DNA of 64,000 nt from the NCBI GenBank assembly GCA_025526935.1, contig JAHLKD010000039.1, positions 310,001 to 374,000 of the forward strand, given 5' to 3'. The stretch's first letter is position 1. Every line of letters begins with the position of its first letter. Shown piece after piece: positions 10,521 to 23,091 of this stretch. Position numbers and translations under genes: made by a program. Under the pieces are notes generated by a model, which was not told where the DNA came from, did no database searches, and was given only the letters and a program-made list of their open reading frames with translations. The stretch comes from Cladochytrium replicatum. Its lineage: Eukaryota > Chytridiomycota > Chytridiomycetes > Cladochytriales > Cladochytriaceae.

Positions 10521-13500
10521 ATGGCGGACGACTATCTTTTCGAAGATTCCACAATGAAAGATCGCGATGACGATCTCTTTGAGGAGGACGACGATGGGAG
10601 GGAACAGCTTATGGAAGAGATAGCAGACGATCGTTATGGAGGTAATTGCGGAGCATTATTTGTTATTAGTAGGTGCAGGGCTGACCCATTCTCTGGAAGA
10701 CCCGCTGAAAGACGACTTGGACCAGGAGGATGTGTGGACGGTCATTTCTGCTTTTTTCGACCTCAAAGGTCTTGTGCGGCAACAGCTGGATTCGTTCGAT
10801 GAGTTTATTGAGAATACAATGCAAGAAGTGGTGGACGAAACGGCACAACTCGTGATGCAGATGAACTCGAATTTTACTGGCGATGATACTGATGTAGCTG
10901 TATGTATTAGCATTTAGAGCAGTGAAATTGTGAGTTCATCCATCTTCAATTCCAGAAACAATATGTTATCCACTTTGGACAAATCTACGTCAGTAAACCC
11001 ACAAATGTCGAAGGAGATGGAGTTGTCAACACAATTTTCCCCCAAGAAGCTCGTCTGAGGAATTTAACGTAGGCAAATTTGATTTCATTTGAAGTAATTC
11101 GTCCTTAACCGATGTCTGCAGATACTCGGCTCCAATCTACCTCGACATGAAAATGGAAACGCGTTCTGCGCGTGCAGATGGAACGTGGAGGACGGAGAAA
11201 GCAGACTCTGACTGGGCTCGAATTGGTATTGGTGCAGTGCCCATCATGCTGCGTTCCAAATTCTGTATTCTTTCGGATATGAGAGAGTCGGACATTATGG
11301 AGGCTGGTGAATGCCCTTACGATATGGTGTGCTGTTTTCGTGATTCTCTTATTGAAATGCTGAATTTTCTGCTCACAATAGGGTGGATACTTTGTAGTGA
11401 AGGGTTCCGAGAAAGTTTTGATCGCTCAGGAGAGAATGTCTAACAACCAGGTCTACTGCTTTGCCAAAAGCGGTCCTGGACCGCATCCCTACTCTTTCTC
11501 CGCCGAAATCCGCTCGCAGGCTGAAACAGGAAGTAAGGTCGCGAGTCCTGTCTTCATAAAAATGCAGCAGCGAGGAGGCGAGAAAGGGGTAAGCAATGGA
11601 CTCCGACTTAGGAAAAAAATTTCTGACAACCACTGAAGCAAGGACATGGGCATTATTTGCGAACGTCACTGCCCTATATTAAATCAGATGTTCCAGTTGT
11701 GATCGTCTTCCGTGCATTGAACGTGATCGCCGACAAGGATATTTTGGAGTTGATCTGTTATGAGCCGGATGACTATCAGATGCTGGAAGCGATGAAGCCA
11801 TCGATCGAGGAAGCGTTCGTTATCCAGGAACGTGAGGTTGCGCTCGACTTTATCGGGAAGCGTGGAACCACGGTTGGTGCTTCGAAGGAGCGGCGTATTC
11901 GATACGCGCAGGAGATCATGGATAAGGAATTCCTTCCGCATGTCAGTGTAGAGCCCCATCACGAGACTAGGAAGGCGTATTTCTTCGGATACATGATCCA
12001 CCGTCTTCTATCTCTGTCACTTGAGCGTAGAGATCAGGACGATCGTGATCATTTTGGAATGAAGCGGTTGGATCTTGCCGGCGCATTGATGGGAGGTCTC
12101 TTTCGTCAACTATTCAAGAAAATGACGAAGGAGATTAATAACTATATGCGCAAGGTATGAATACTCATTTTGGCTACTCGTCGAGCTTTCTTAAATCTGT
12201 TTTTCTGCTTTTCAGTGTGTTGATACAAATCTTACATTTGACCTGAAGTGGGCTGTCAAAGGGAATATTATCAAAAACGGCTTGCAGTTCTCTTTGGCAA
12301 CCGGAAACTGGGGTGACCAGAAGAAACTGAACGCAGCACGCGCTGGTGTCAGTCAGGTGCTCAACCGTTACACATACGCATCTACGTTGTCGCATTTGCG
12401 CCGCCTTAACACACCCATTGGGCGAGAAGGCAAACTTGCGAAACCTCGTCAGCTGCACAATACACATTGGGGAATGGTGTGCCCTGCAGAGACGCCAGAG
12501 GGACAGGCTTGCGGTCTCGTAAAGAATCTGTCGTTGATGGCGTGCGTTTCCGTGGCGAGCCCGTCGCGACAAGTGATGGAATTCCTAGAAGTGCTTAATT
12601 TAAACAATCTGGATGAAATCCGACCTTCGCAGATCAGCCAGGGCACACGAGTATTTGTGAACGGGCAATGGGTGGGCATTGTTAGTGAAGGAGCAGTCGA
12701 AGAGATGGTTTTGGAATTGCGCAACCTTCGACGAAGGGTCGAGGTATCACCCGAGCTTTCGATCGTTCGGGATGTTCGTGAGAAAGAACTGTGGATTTAC
12801 ACCGATGCTGGAAGAATTTACCGGCCATTATTTATCGTCGATGAGAAGACACACCACACTTACATTCAACCAAGACATATAACCCAGATTCTGGACAAGG
12901 TGGTTACACTCACGAATTATCATAATCCATTTACTTAACGCATCTTTGTTTAGGAATTGAGCTTTGACGATCTGCTGGTGGAAGGGTTAGTCGAGTACAT
13001 TGACACACTGGAAGAAGAGACCATCATGATTGCAATGAGCCAGTCTGACCTGACTCAGACGAGAACACACTTGCTTCAGCAGGCGGATCCAGATCTTGAA
13101 ATCCCACCAAATCCACACGCTGGAGACACATCATACCGCCTGAAGCCCAATGCTGGTGCCTACTCACAGCAGTGGACTCACTGCGAAATCCATCCTGCCA
13201 TGATCTTGGGTATTTGTGCTTCAATCATACCGTTCCCCGATCACAACCAGTCTCCTCGTAACACATACCAGTCCGCCATGGGTAAACAAGCAATGGGAAC
13301 CTTCTTGACAAATTACTTGCTACGATACGATACGATGATGAACATTCTGTTCTATCCTCAAAAGCCCTTGGCAACGACACGATCGATGGAATACCTACGA
13401 TTCCGAGAGCTTCCTGCTGGGCAGAACGCTTGTGTAGCGATCGCATGCTATTCAGGTTATAATCAGGAAGATTCCATTATTATGAACCAGTCGTCTATCG

Positions 13501-14729
13501 ACAGGGGACTTTTCAGGTCTATGTACTACCGGGTTTATATGGATCAAGAGAAGAAAGTTGGAATGCTTCAGACGGAAACTTTTGAGAAGCCAACTCGAGA
13601 AACGACCTTGAGGTTGCGCCATGGTACTTATGAAAAGCTGGAAGACGATGGCTTGATTGCTCCAGGAATGCGTGTGTCGGGTGACGACATCATTATCGGA
13701 AAGGTAAGAAATTGAGCGGTTGCAAATCTATGTACCATTGTGCTACATTGCCTTTTGTTTTACAGACTGTTCCACTGCAAACTGAGTCTGATGAGCTTGG
13801 CCAGCGCCAGGCTCAGACCAAGCGAGATGCCTCGACTCCGTTGAAGAGTACTGAGCAGGGCATTGTTGATTCCGTGCTCGTGACAACCAACTCAGACGGA
13901 TACAAATTCATCAAAGTGCGCGTTCGCTCTGTTCGTGTGCCTCAGATGGGAGACAAGTTTGCATCTCGGCACGGTCAGAAGGGTACTGTCGGTATGACCT
14001 ACCGACAGGAAGATATGCCGTTTACTGCAGAAGGGATCAGTCCTGATCTGATTATCAACCCTCACGCTATTCCTTCCCGTATGACCATCGGTCACTTGGT
14101 TGAGTGTCTGCTATCCAAAGTTGCGACTCTTACTGGACAGGAAGGAGACGCCACTCCCTTCACTGATCTCACTGTCCACCAAGTTAGCGACCTGTTGTAC
14201 CAGCACGGGTACCAGCAGCGTGGTTTCGAAGTACTTTACAACGGCCACACCGGCCAAAAGTTGCGCGCACAGCTATTCATGGGACCGACGTACTACCAAC
14301 GTCTGAAGCACATGGTAGACGACAAGATCCATTCGCGTGCACGCGGACCGGTGCAGATCCTGACACGGCAGCCGGTCGAGGGTCGTTCTAGGGACGGTGG
14401 GTTGCGTTTCGGAGAGATGGAGCGTGATTGTATGATCAGTCACGGAGCGGCACATTTCTTGAAGGTCAGTTGTGGTTCATGTTTTGGTTTACCTCGTCGC
14501 TCACAGTTCATTGCAGGAGCGGTTGTTTGATGTCTCCGATGCATACAGGATCCACGTGTGTGACCTGTGCGGGCTGATGGCGATTGCAAATTTGAAACGA
14601 AACAATTTCCAGTGCCGCGCCTGCAAGAATACTACACAGGTGTCTCAGGTGCACCTGCCATATGCGTGCAAGTTGCTTTTCCAAGAGCTAATGGCGATGA
14701 ACATAGCGCCGCGGTTGATGGTCGTGTAA
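10521..14729 (+). CDS. RPB2: RNA polymerase II second-largest subunit RPB2
   Basis: About ten exons (first 10521-10641, then 10680-10899, 10956 on) give a complete RPB2. The order of conserved segments is right from end to end. They include [137 protein letters not shown] and [19 protein letters not shown]. The C-terminal clamp zinc motif [21 protein letters not shown] is intact. It forms half of the active-site cleft of RNA polymerase II in the nucleus. Introns are 37-70 bp; the third has a CCTTAAC branch site. An AATAAA-like signal lies about 55 bp after the stop. Nothing in the sequence suggests disruption. Confidence 0.97.
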
Positions 14730-17700
14730 ATTTGGTGATGAGGTTATATCTGTGGACATGCTTTGTGTGCTTAACATATCTAATGGAAGAAAAATAAAAT
14801 TGTAGCGGTTTAGAAGCCCGGCATCATTGATGCCGTTCTTCGCCACAGAGCATTTTTACAGTTTCTGCACTAACGTTTGCGGTCTGAACTCGACCATCTG
14901 CAATACAGTGATTGTTTAGATAAATAGGGATATCAAGACAATGTCAATGTCCGCACGCAGCTCATGCAATCTTCGATTAGTTTAGGTGTTTCCTATAGTT
15001 TCTCGTCTTTGTCCATGTGTAAAAGACTCTCGACTTGCGTAATTGAAGATCTACTTGAACATTGAACATTCTTCTTCGACATATAAACTGGGGACTTAAT
15101 ACCGGCAGATTTTGGATCAGTTATCACTGGCAATATCAGATAATTTTAGCAATTTCCATTTTGTGGGTTCAACACTTACCACTAATCGATATGCTTGAAC
15201 AATGAGCGGCGGCGAAGAGTCCCATGTCGTCATCCAGAATGTCAAGGAATCTAGCGAGATCGTCGTCCCAGGAGCCTCGTTAGAGACTACACCTATCAAT
15301 AAGTACTAAAATTTTACCGATGTCAAGATCCTGATCTAACTTTCTGGTCCTTCAATGGTATCGAGGTATTCTCCAAAACTAAAAGCGCGTTTCCGTTTCG
15401 ATCATCGGCGTTTCTGGAAGAATGTATCTCAATGATCAGGGATTCGAGCTCTTTCCAGCTTGGCTTACAAGAGCAAAAACGACAGCACAAGTCGTCCTTA
15501 TTTGCAAACCTCGCCCGTTTTCCTCGTCTCGGGCTCTTACTGGAAGGATTGGCACAATAATTGTTTGTTTACTTGAAAATAGATGCGAGCTTGCTCTTAC
15601 CTGTTTTCCGAGTTGCTGTGAGTTTGTCCGATCTCCGGGGTTTATCACCAAACTTTTGCTGTTGGCCAGATTGACAGGATAAATAAAGCCATGACATAAT
15701 TAGCACTGCGCTTTCTTTACCTTGTTCGCGATTGGTTGCGTATTGGCACTTCTTTTGATGTGCGTAGCGAAGGCGTTGTCGTCAGCGACACTTGCCCGCG
15801 GCTTTACTGTGCCGGAGTTCTTTAGATTAATACGGTGGATCACAGAATAATTTTACTCCACTTACCTTTGATTTAGATATTTTGCTTAAAAGTGCTGGTT
15901 TAATGGTCCGATCAGCCAGTGTTGCTGACGGCCTCGGTTTCAAGGAGGGCAGTGATTGTGTTGGTTTCGTGGTCCGATCAGCCGGTGTTGCTGGCAGCCT
16001 CTGTTGAAGGGAGGGTGTATTTAGTCCAAGTTTTTGTCGATTGGGATTTCACCATCGCCAACTCTCGTTCTTTGGTCTTGTTCTCGAATTTTGGCGCTGC
16101 TTTCTCCGTACTTTTCTTCAATTCTGATGTGACAGCTGCATTTTCGGCTTTCTTCATTCTGTGATTTGTGCTTGGAGATGTTTCCAGAAAAGTAAACAAT
16201 AGATCCCTTATCCTGGACAATCGTTCGCATTTTTTGATCTCCTGGCAGATCTCCTAATGAAAATTGGTCTTTTCTTTGATAATGAGAGTTTTGGGGGTAC
16301 TTGGCTTTGATTTGTCGGAACTGGCGACAAAATGTGATTGAGCGATCAAGTGCACTGTAGTGATATCCTTTCCTTGAGTGAGTCAAGAGCTTGTGAGATT
16401 GAGTATTCGGTTGTAACGATAACCCAAGTTCCCACACTAGGGAGACACCATCACAATGAACACGTGATGTTTGGTAATGAACTGATTTGGATGGTCGCAG
16501 ATCTCTTAAAAAATGTTTAGAAAACAATAAAATATTGCGAGAAACCTCTATTTCTCACTGTATGCACGAACGGTAATTTGCAGATATTTTGGGAAGTTGT
16601 TCAAAGTGTCGTTGGGGGGGCAGGGAGCTGGCACAAAACATGGTGCAAAGAATACACTATACCGTTTTCGTCCCAAAAATCCTATAAATTGAATCATGAA
16701 CAATTCGTGACACGAAAACTTAGCCTATAATGAACCTAAGTTAAGCAGCGAAGAATGACGGCATTTGTTTTAATTTCCAAAAGTTCAGGAGTGATGACCT
16801 CTTACGCCGGGCCATCAAACGAACATCGTAGTTCAATTCATTCAGGAACAAGGATTGAATGCAATCTTGTCTCAATTGAACTGCCGACAACCACAAAATC
16901 CAGGAGTCCAGCATTCAGAATCCTGTAACGCATCGTCTAGCCGCTGGTTCCCAAACTCATGAGTCCGTCTGGGAACCCGTTATTTCCACATTATCGCCAC
17001 TGCTGCCTTATGCTTCGAAAAACTGTCTGAACGTTTTGGAAGTTCGAATGACAAGAAGGCCGACTTACAATTCCGACCAGCTTCGATCGAGCTTGTGTGA
17101 CAGCGTGGGCAGCCAAAGCCGATCTGGGTGGCGATAGCATGCTGATCACCGTGGTTGAGATTCGGAGAACATATTCGAGGAGTAGCACAGAATGCGAACG
17201 ACGTTGAGAACACCAGTGGGGCTTGAGTTTCAGCCGTATCTTTGGTTGTCTTCACAGGTTTCGATCGACTTTCGTAACGAGCGGGACTGAACAAGCCTTT
17301 CTCCCACAGCACCAAAAATGGCAATGCATGGACCAATTGCCTTCAATTCTGAGTGTGAAAATCTGCACTTGCGAAAAGTTGAGGATGTTGCACCTTTGTT
17401 TCTTTGGAAGTGCCATTCCCATTCCTAATGCTCTAGGTCCTTTCTAAAGTGTCTCGGACAAACATATACTGCTCAATTTTAAAGACAAGCCTCCTTTCCC
17501 TACGCGCTTTAAAAACCGGCGCGTTTCCCCCGCCTTGAACCACACGGCTTACAATATGCTTGCAACCACCTTACCTGCGGAGTTCGCTTCGGCGACTCCG
17601 GATAGGGCTGAGAGAAGTCTTCAGAAGTGGCAAAAATCCCTCCTGTCCACTCTGATTGCGAGTTTGAGCATGTTCCATCGCGTTTCTGCAATAGCTCTCT

Positions 17701-17736
17701 TTTACTCCATCCCTCCATCCCATCGAAAACACACCT
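14730..17736. other. Gene-free spacer
   Basis: About 3 kb of AT-richer DNA without a convincing gene. The open frames present are short, overlap on both strands and have no recognisable domains or splice-consistent neighbours. Its one clear structural feature is the tandem repeat at 15897-16018. Confidence 0.6.
15897..16018. repeat. Two-copy tandem repeat of about 66 bp
   Basis: Two adjacent diverged copies both begin GGTTT..TGGTCCGATCAGCC and continue GTGTTGCTG..GCCTC. Copy 1 is at 15897-15962 and copy 2 at 15963-16018. Outside any gene. Confidence 0.75.
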
Positions 17737-18494
17737 ATGGTGAGTGATAATCATCCTTATGTTCATCACTGTAGCTTACTTGGCACCTGTATTCCAGACT
17801 TTAATCAAGTTGTTTCACCAAGTTTCCCATATCGGGGACCACCGCGTCCCCATCGCACGGTTTGGAAACGAGAGTCTTTTCAAGGCTAATATGAAAGGTA
17901 CACATCTTTCTTTGATTATTGAATCCGGCTTTAATTGTTCTTTCAGGCGATGTGCTGCTCTTGGAGTATGCACTACCCGTAGGGTCCAACCCTGTCAACC
18001 GTGATCACAGAACACCGAGACTGTTTCTAGGAGACTATCCCCGATCAAATTGTGATCATGGCTCGGATGTTGTGGTCGTTCCTGCACTGGTTGCTCAGGT
18101 TGACAACCTTATCAAAAGGTCAAAGACCAACTTCCCGTTTCCACTACCCACGAGCTTATCGGAGAGGTCGAGATCGCAAGCATCGACATCGCCAACACTG
18201 AACAAACCAACCTACCCGACTCGCTTGTCCCCAACAGCGACCCTTCATCCATTTACACCCATTCATGGCATAGTCAACGGTCAGAGCTTCCACCTACTTC
18301 AGCTGAAGCCTCCGATGAGCCTCCGATCGCCTCGGTAGTAGCGAAAACGTCTTTGCCTGGCGAGAACGTAAGAGTGGTTGCGGTCCCGGGGGTTGCTGCT
18401 ACAGTACGCTCGGGGGCTAGGGAGGCATACTCGTCCGACGGTGCAGCCGACGCCGACGCTTCATTTTTGGGTGGAGCTCTCTCAGACTCTTGAT
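17737..18494 (+). CDS. Doubtful small multi-exon gene, unknown function
   Basis: A four-exon plus-strand model keeps one frame. It starts with an ATG directly followed by GTGAGT (17737). The second exon (about 17799-17895) begins TLIKLFHQVSHIGDHRVP. The third, starting at about 17947, carries GDVLLLEYALPVGSNPVN and LVAQ. The last exon (VEIASIDIANTEQTNLPDS onward) ends in FLGGALSDS. The introns have reasonable GT-AG signals. The same DNA is also open on the minus strand (18274-18540), where Glu/Asp-rich low-complexity protein would be encoded, so the coding strand is not certain. No domain is recognised. It may be a lineage-specific gene or a relic. Confidence 0.3.
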
Positions 18495-18533
18495 CTGGTT
18501 TAACCTCTATGCACAATACGGACTCAGGAGCGT

Positions 18534-18565
18534 ATTTCACAGCCGAATCATTTCACAGCCGAATC
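18534..18565. repeat. Perfect 16-bp tandem duplication
   Basis: ATTTCACAGCCGAATC occurs twice in direct succession (18534-18549 and 18550-18565). On the minus strand the duplication falls between two open frames (18760-18548 and 18540-18274) that would be continuous if one copy were removed (..RSDSAVK/YAPESV..). Confidence 0.85.
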
Positions 18566-20832
18566 TGATCGCACTGTACCATTGGGCTCCTGCACCGGCG
18601 CAGCCAGAAAGATCCCCGCCCAGCTCCCATGGCTCCCGCACATCATCCATCGCCATATCGATCTCCCGGCTGTCCACATTGAGATCAGATCGCTCCACAT
18701 CAATGCTCGCAAAGCGTCCAACCCTCTACCATCCCCACGCAGTCGCATCTCCGCAAACACGCGTTTCTCTGCGCCGACGAGCCGGAGCTGTTCTCCCGCC
18801 GTTGTTGTCCTAGGCCGACGAGCTACTTACTGCTGCACTACCCCACCTCGCTTCCATAAACATTCGCCACGCAGCCCGAACGACTACTCTGCGAACGTTG
18901 CGGAGCTCGTGCAAGTCATGCAAGAGTCGTTGAGCATGCTGCACCTCGAATAACTTGCCGCAACGTCCTGATAGCCTATGGCACTTCTGTCTTTTAACTT
19001 GATATCATCCAATTATGTAAAATTGGGTTTTAAGAAAGTTTTAAACCATTGGACTCTTCACGGCAGTCTTCTCTTTTACTTGCCATTTCGGGAATCGAAT
19101 CGAGGTTTCCACCGGAAGCATCGTGAACGTCTGCGTAACACAAGACTAAAACTACTGTCCGTGGATAGTGGATGGGGTATCTCTCTCTATTCTGCGGATC
19201 CCCGTTTTTGTCTCAATTGCGGCGGCTGTGGTCACAAGGTCACAGCTAAACCGGAACAACACAAATCAAATAGCGGGACTCCAATCTCTAAGCAGTGCCG
19301 GGCGGCCTCTTATCACACATATACGGTGACGCAGCAAGCCAGGTGAGTCGAATAGTGCCTTTGACGGTAAACTTTACCTGAATAACATGAATATGTCACC
19401 TTGGTTCGGAACAAAGACGACCCTGGCGGCCAGTCGTTCGCAATGACACTTACGAGAACACCGAAGTTTGCGACGGACAGTCTAGGTCGTCACTCAGCTC
19501 AACCCAGTACGCCTATCCCCAACAAACACGTTCCAACTATTCCATTCATTCTTGACTCGCTAGAGCGACCACCTTCCGTTGCACCCACAGCAGAAGCTTC
19601 GGTCGCCTATGTCACCGCAGATCAAGACACTCCACCCCTACTGTAAAGCGCCGGCAACACTGTCGGATGAGGGTGCCGACAAAGGACGCTTTCCAAACCC
19701 GAGCTGACCATTACACTCCGTCTGACGTCTGACGCTGAATATGAAACCCCCAAGGTCTACAAATGCTATCTTGATGTGTTGGACAACAAAACCGACTCTG
19801 GAATATACTCTGCAATCGAGTCTGATATGACGGAAACGTCGGGCTCTGACATCGACACAGTTGAGCCTGCAGCATGTGCTGCAACATCCCAACTAAACCG
19901 CGACACCCCCTATGATCGCGGGGTGCCGGCGCCTTCTCTTTGATCTCCAATTTCTGCTTAATACCTCGTAGCCTCTTATCACAGCAATCAAGTCTTTACG
20001 TAGCACTCATGCTTTGCTGGATCAACCAAGGTGAGTCTTGAATTATGAATTTGACGGCAATGCCTTTCTGAATCCTTGGCGCAGATCAAAGCCGGTGCTC
20101 GTGGCGAGTTGTTCTCGTTGGCGTTGTTCGAGACAATGAAGTGCAAAGAGGTTCTTGATGGAGAATCTAACACTGTCCGCCAATACTCAGAGAAGAAAAC
20201 TGCGACGAGAATTAGTGTGTATTCTGAGACCGGCGGTTGACAGATTATGGTGATGGTGTGGTATTCAAATCCCCTAATCCGTGCAACATAACGTAAGTCT
20301 ACAGATGCAGTAAAACAAAGAATGTCACTACTTTTTTTATTGTTTAGATTTACGACAAGGCATGATCTTTTCACGGCACATAAGTGGCAAAGAAAACCTT
20401 GAGCAATTGATGAAGGAAGCCGGGCTCTTGAAACAGGGACGCGAGAAAAGGAGCAGATAAGACGAGTAGAACTTTGCAGAGAATGGATACGATCATCCTC
20501 AGAACGCTATCATTATCATGTGCAACCATTCAACGGTCCACACAGTTTTCCAGTACCGCTCAACTCGATAGATTTGACACTTTTTTGTTTTAATGTAATG
20601 AATTGTTTTGTCATGTTTGCGAATGGACATGTATTACTGAATCTAGCGATCTGAAACAATACAGGCTTTTCTCCCAGCACTAATACCTGTACGTAACTCA
20701 ATTTTTACGAATACTAATCAGTCCAAAAAGTTTGGACACGAACAGTAATAAATGAAAACTTTGAGTCCCATCAACCAAGACTCAGCCGACGAAATGAGGC
20801 GATGAGATCAGGCATCGCCAGAATTTGTTTCC
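18566..20832. other. Degenerate spacer with duplicated segments
   Basis: No supported gene. Several short open frames on both strands are interrupted by stops. Two related segments, about 19281-19390 and 19947-20077, share CCAAT..TCT, GCCTCTTATCACA, a GTGAGTC..AAT block and TTTGACGG.AA, which marks an old duplication. The interval between them (about 19430-19650) has an open plus frame rich in Pro and Thr without a recognisable domain. Confidence 0.4.
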
Positions 20833-21240
20833 TCAGTTAACTAAGACGTTAGAGGAAATCGCTGAAACTAGCAATAGTGCTTCCCCCACCTTGTCCAATA
20901 GTTCAAGACCATCCACATCCATATCGTTCGAATGACGCACCGATTGCTTCGATGCAATACACTGCTCCTGAACCATCCTAAGATCCTTCTTCAATGTTTT
21001 GGCTTCCCCGCCACAGATCTCTCGAAGTGTGCGTGATGTCCCGTTTGCATCACAGGCGACATAAAGAGCAAGGATTGCGACAGCTTCATGCCGGCAGCGC
21101 GCGAGCACAGGGTCCTTATCAAGGTTCCGGAACAGCGCGGACGCGGACCTGATGCAATCTGTGGGCAGGCAAGCTCAGACGCTGTCCAGTCAATTTCCTG
21201 GAGCTTCCTTGCATATTTGTGGATGACTTTGATCTGCATA
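20833..21240 (-). pseudogene. Orphan TFIIB-like cyclin repeat (fragment)
   Basis: On the minus strand the segment CLPTDCIRSASALFRNLD then RHEAVAILALYVACDANGTS and RTLREICGG..KTLKKDLRMVQ matches the first cyclin-fold repeat of TFIIB-type factors. The diagnostic string is (Y)ACxxxGxxRTxxEI followed by KK. A possible upstream piece (IHKYARKLQEIDWTASE) lies in another frame. A stop follows at 20833 with no second repeat, and no zinc ribbon is found upstream. TFIIB proteins position Pol II at promoters; this copy is too incomplete to do that. It is either a relic of a duplicated TFIIB gene or a very small single-repeat protein. Confidence 0.45.
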
Positions 21241-21880
21241 ATGTAGCCAAGAATATTTCAACGAACTGCCTGTTCTGTCAGTTTGGTGGAATTATATGTG
21301 CCTTTGTTTACAGTTCAAGTAGGAAAGCAAATATATTTTTTTTAATCGGCGTATCAGGCGTAGTACGGAAGGAATGGGTCAAGTTTGTTGGATTGGCTGA
21401 TTTTGTTTGTCATTTAATGTTTACTTGCAACACTTCACAACAAGTGCAAACAGGGGAAAATTTCTCTATTTGAAACACTTTGGTGGTTTAAAATAAATTA
21501 AAAACGAAGGATGGGAGATTGATCCTACATTGCACGAAGCTTTATTCTTGTAAATGATGCGGCGGGCTCATTTATGAGCCCAGATGTGACGAGTGCTGTG
21601 AGATTTAGTGGATCTCAAAAATTACTTGGTTGGCTTCGGCTTCTGTATCACGCCGCGTCCCCGACAAAATCAAGGAAAGTTATCGCACGTTTTTGAGCTA
21701 TTTCTTCATTTCAGTGCTCCTTTACCGCAGATCACTTTCAAGCTCCTTGGTACGCTGTGAGTGGTGCTGTGAGCCCCGCGAGAAACGAAAAGTGCCATAA
21801 CCAAGATGACATCCCGCCGAAATGTCACGAAGCCACATCTGATGTTGTTTAAATGGCTGAGATTCCCTTCACAGATCCTC

Positions 21881-22068
21881 ATCCTCTCATGGCCTTTTGG
21901 CTAAGATCAAGTGAAGTATCTGTTCTATCCTGCGTGACAGCTGGATTTCGGGACATGTCCCGAAAACAATTTGTCACACTTATTTTTGGTATCAGCGCGG
22001 TGATTCTGTGCTTGCATAGGTCACCCGCACTGGTGCTGGCGGTATTGCACTACTTCCGCCGTGCGCGA
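21881..22068 (+). ncRNA. U2 spliceosomal snRNA
   Basis: The 5' part GGCCTTTTGGCTAAGATCAA followed by GTG..AGTATCTGTTCT is the diagnostic U2 sequence. Ten bases (ATCCTCTCAT) precede GGCC as in other U2 RNAs, which sets the start at 21881. A perfect hairpin (TTTCGGGACATGTCCCGAAA) matches stem IIb. An Sm site (TTATTTTTGGT) follows at about 21980, then two 3' stem-loops. The last one, GGCGGTATTGCACTACTTCC closing with GCC, carries the U2 stem IV loop. All structural parts are present, so this looks like a working gene; the 3' end is set by the end of the stem IV helix and is approximate. The branch-site recognition sequence reads GAAGTA rather than the usual GTAGTA (position 34 changed to A). Confidence 0.88.
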
Positions 22069-23091
22069 GTCCCTCTGGGGACAACAAAGCTCAAAATTTG
22101 ATTATCAAAATCAGTCATTCTCTGGCAGAATAATAAATGCCTTAGCAAAAGCTTTCGCGTTAAGCTTCATGTCGTCTTAAAAAGATCGTAAAGGATGAAG
22201 CGGTTGTGATGAAATTTCATGACGGAGTATCTCCAACGTTGGGAATGTGTAAATCGAGAGTTTTGAGATCGCGGGGAGTTGTACATGCTAGTAAGCAAGA
22301 TTACTCGAATCAAAGCACTTTACAGGCGACATTCTCGATTAGGGAAGTAAGTTGACAAAGATCAAAGCGATCAAGGTGAGGGCAGAAACTAAGAAGCTAC
22401 CTTGCACTTGTGAGAAACGAATTCCTGAGTAGAAGATTTATAAATGTGTCGAAGTTGCTGTGCTCCATCCCACCCCACACAAGGATCTTTCTGCGACCTC
22501 TATAAATATCCAATATCCTGATTGACGTTGGGAAGGTCCGATCCGATTCTGGTTATCCTTATCAACTGAACTTTGTGGCAACTCTGAAGCACAATTGTGT
22601 CGCACCTATCCGCAATTGATGCTGACCACCTGTGGTGCACCCCAATACCCAGATCGCATACTTTGACCTTCGCTTTTGATTTTTCCAATTTTCTTTCGTT
22701 TTTGTATATTTGTTTATTTCGTTGTGGTGGTCAGTAAGCTTGGAGGATTCCTCCAGAAAATTTTCTGCCGAGTGCTTTTTGCTGGTTTGGGAATCCCGAG
22801 AGTTTGGTCAAGTTGGGGGAGCATGCTTAATTTTGTGGGTCTCATTTTTCTACGAGTTTGTTGGGGTTGGCTGACTTACTGAATGGTGCCCGCATCAGAG
22901 TTGTACATTTCAAATGGCCAAAAGACGCCAAGCTTGTGCTTAGCTGTTTCAAAAATCCGTTGTTGAAGTTGTTGAAACCACCATCTTATAGTCAAGAAAA
23001 TCGAACTGATAAGATTCGCTATCCATGCTTTTTTAAAGTTATCGCTGTCCCAATTGGCAAGTATCTTCTCAATTTATATTCATGCTAAATC
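22069..23091. other. Gene-free spacer
   Basis: About 1 kb downstream of the U2 gene. Only short, domain-free frames are present, one of them rich in Phe/Val (22676-22882), which reflects T-rich DNA. I see no promoter, RNA or repeat I can support. Confidence 0.5.

Noticed and set aside
16363-16370. ATATCCTT on the plus strand (U12-type 5' site)
   Set aside because: No coding exon ends there and no TTCCTTAAC branch site follows at a useful distance.
21911-21920. Full covariation of intron branch sites with the variant U2
   Set aside because: Several introns in the window (for example in the secreted protein, DEF1 and RPB2 genes) have ordinary CTAAC or CTGAC branch sites, so a complete switch is not supported.
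22676-22882. Phe/Val-rich plus-strand frame that could be a membrane protein
   Set aside because: Explained by T-rich DNA; no start context or neighbours.
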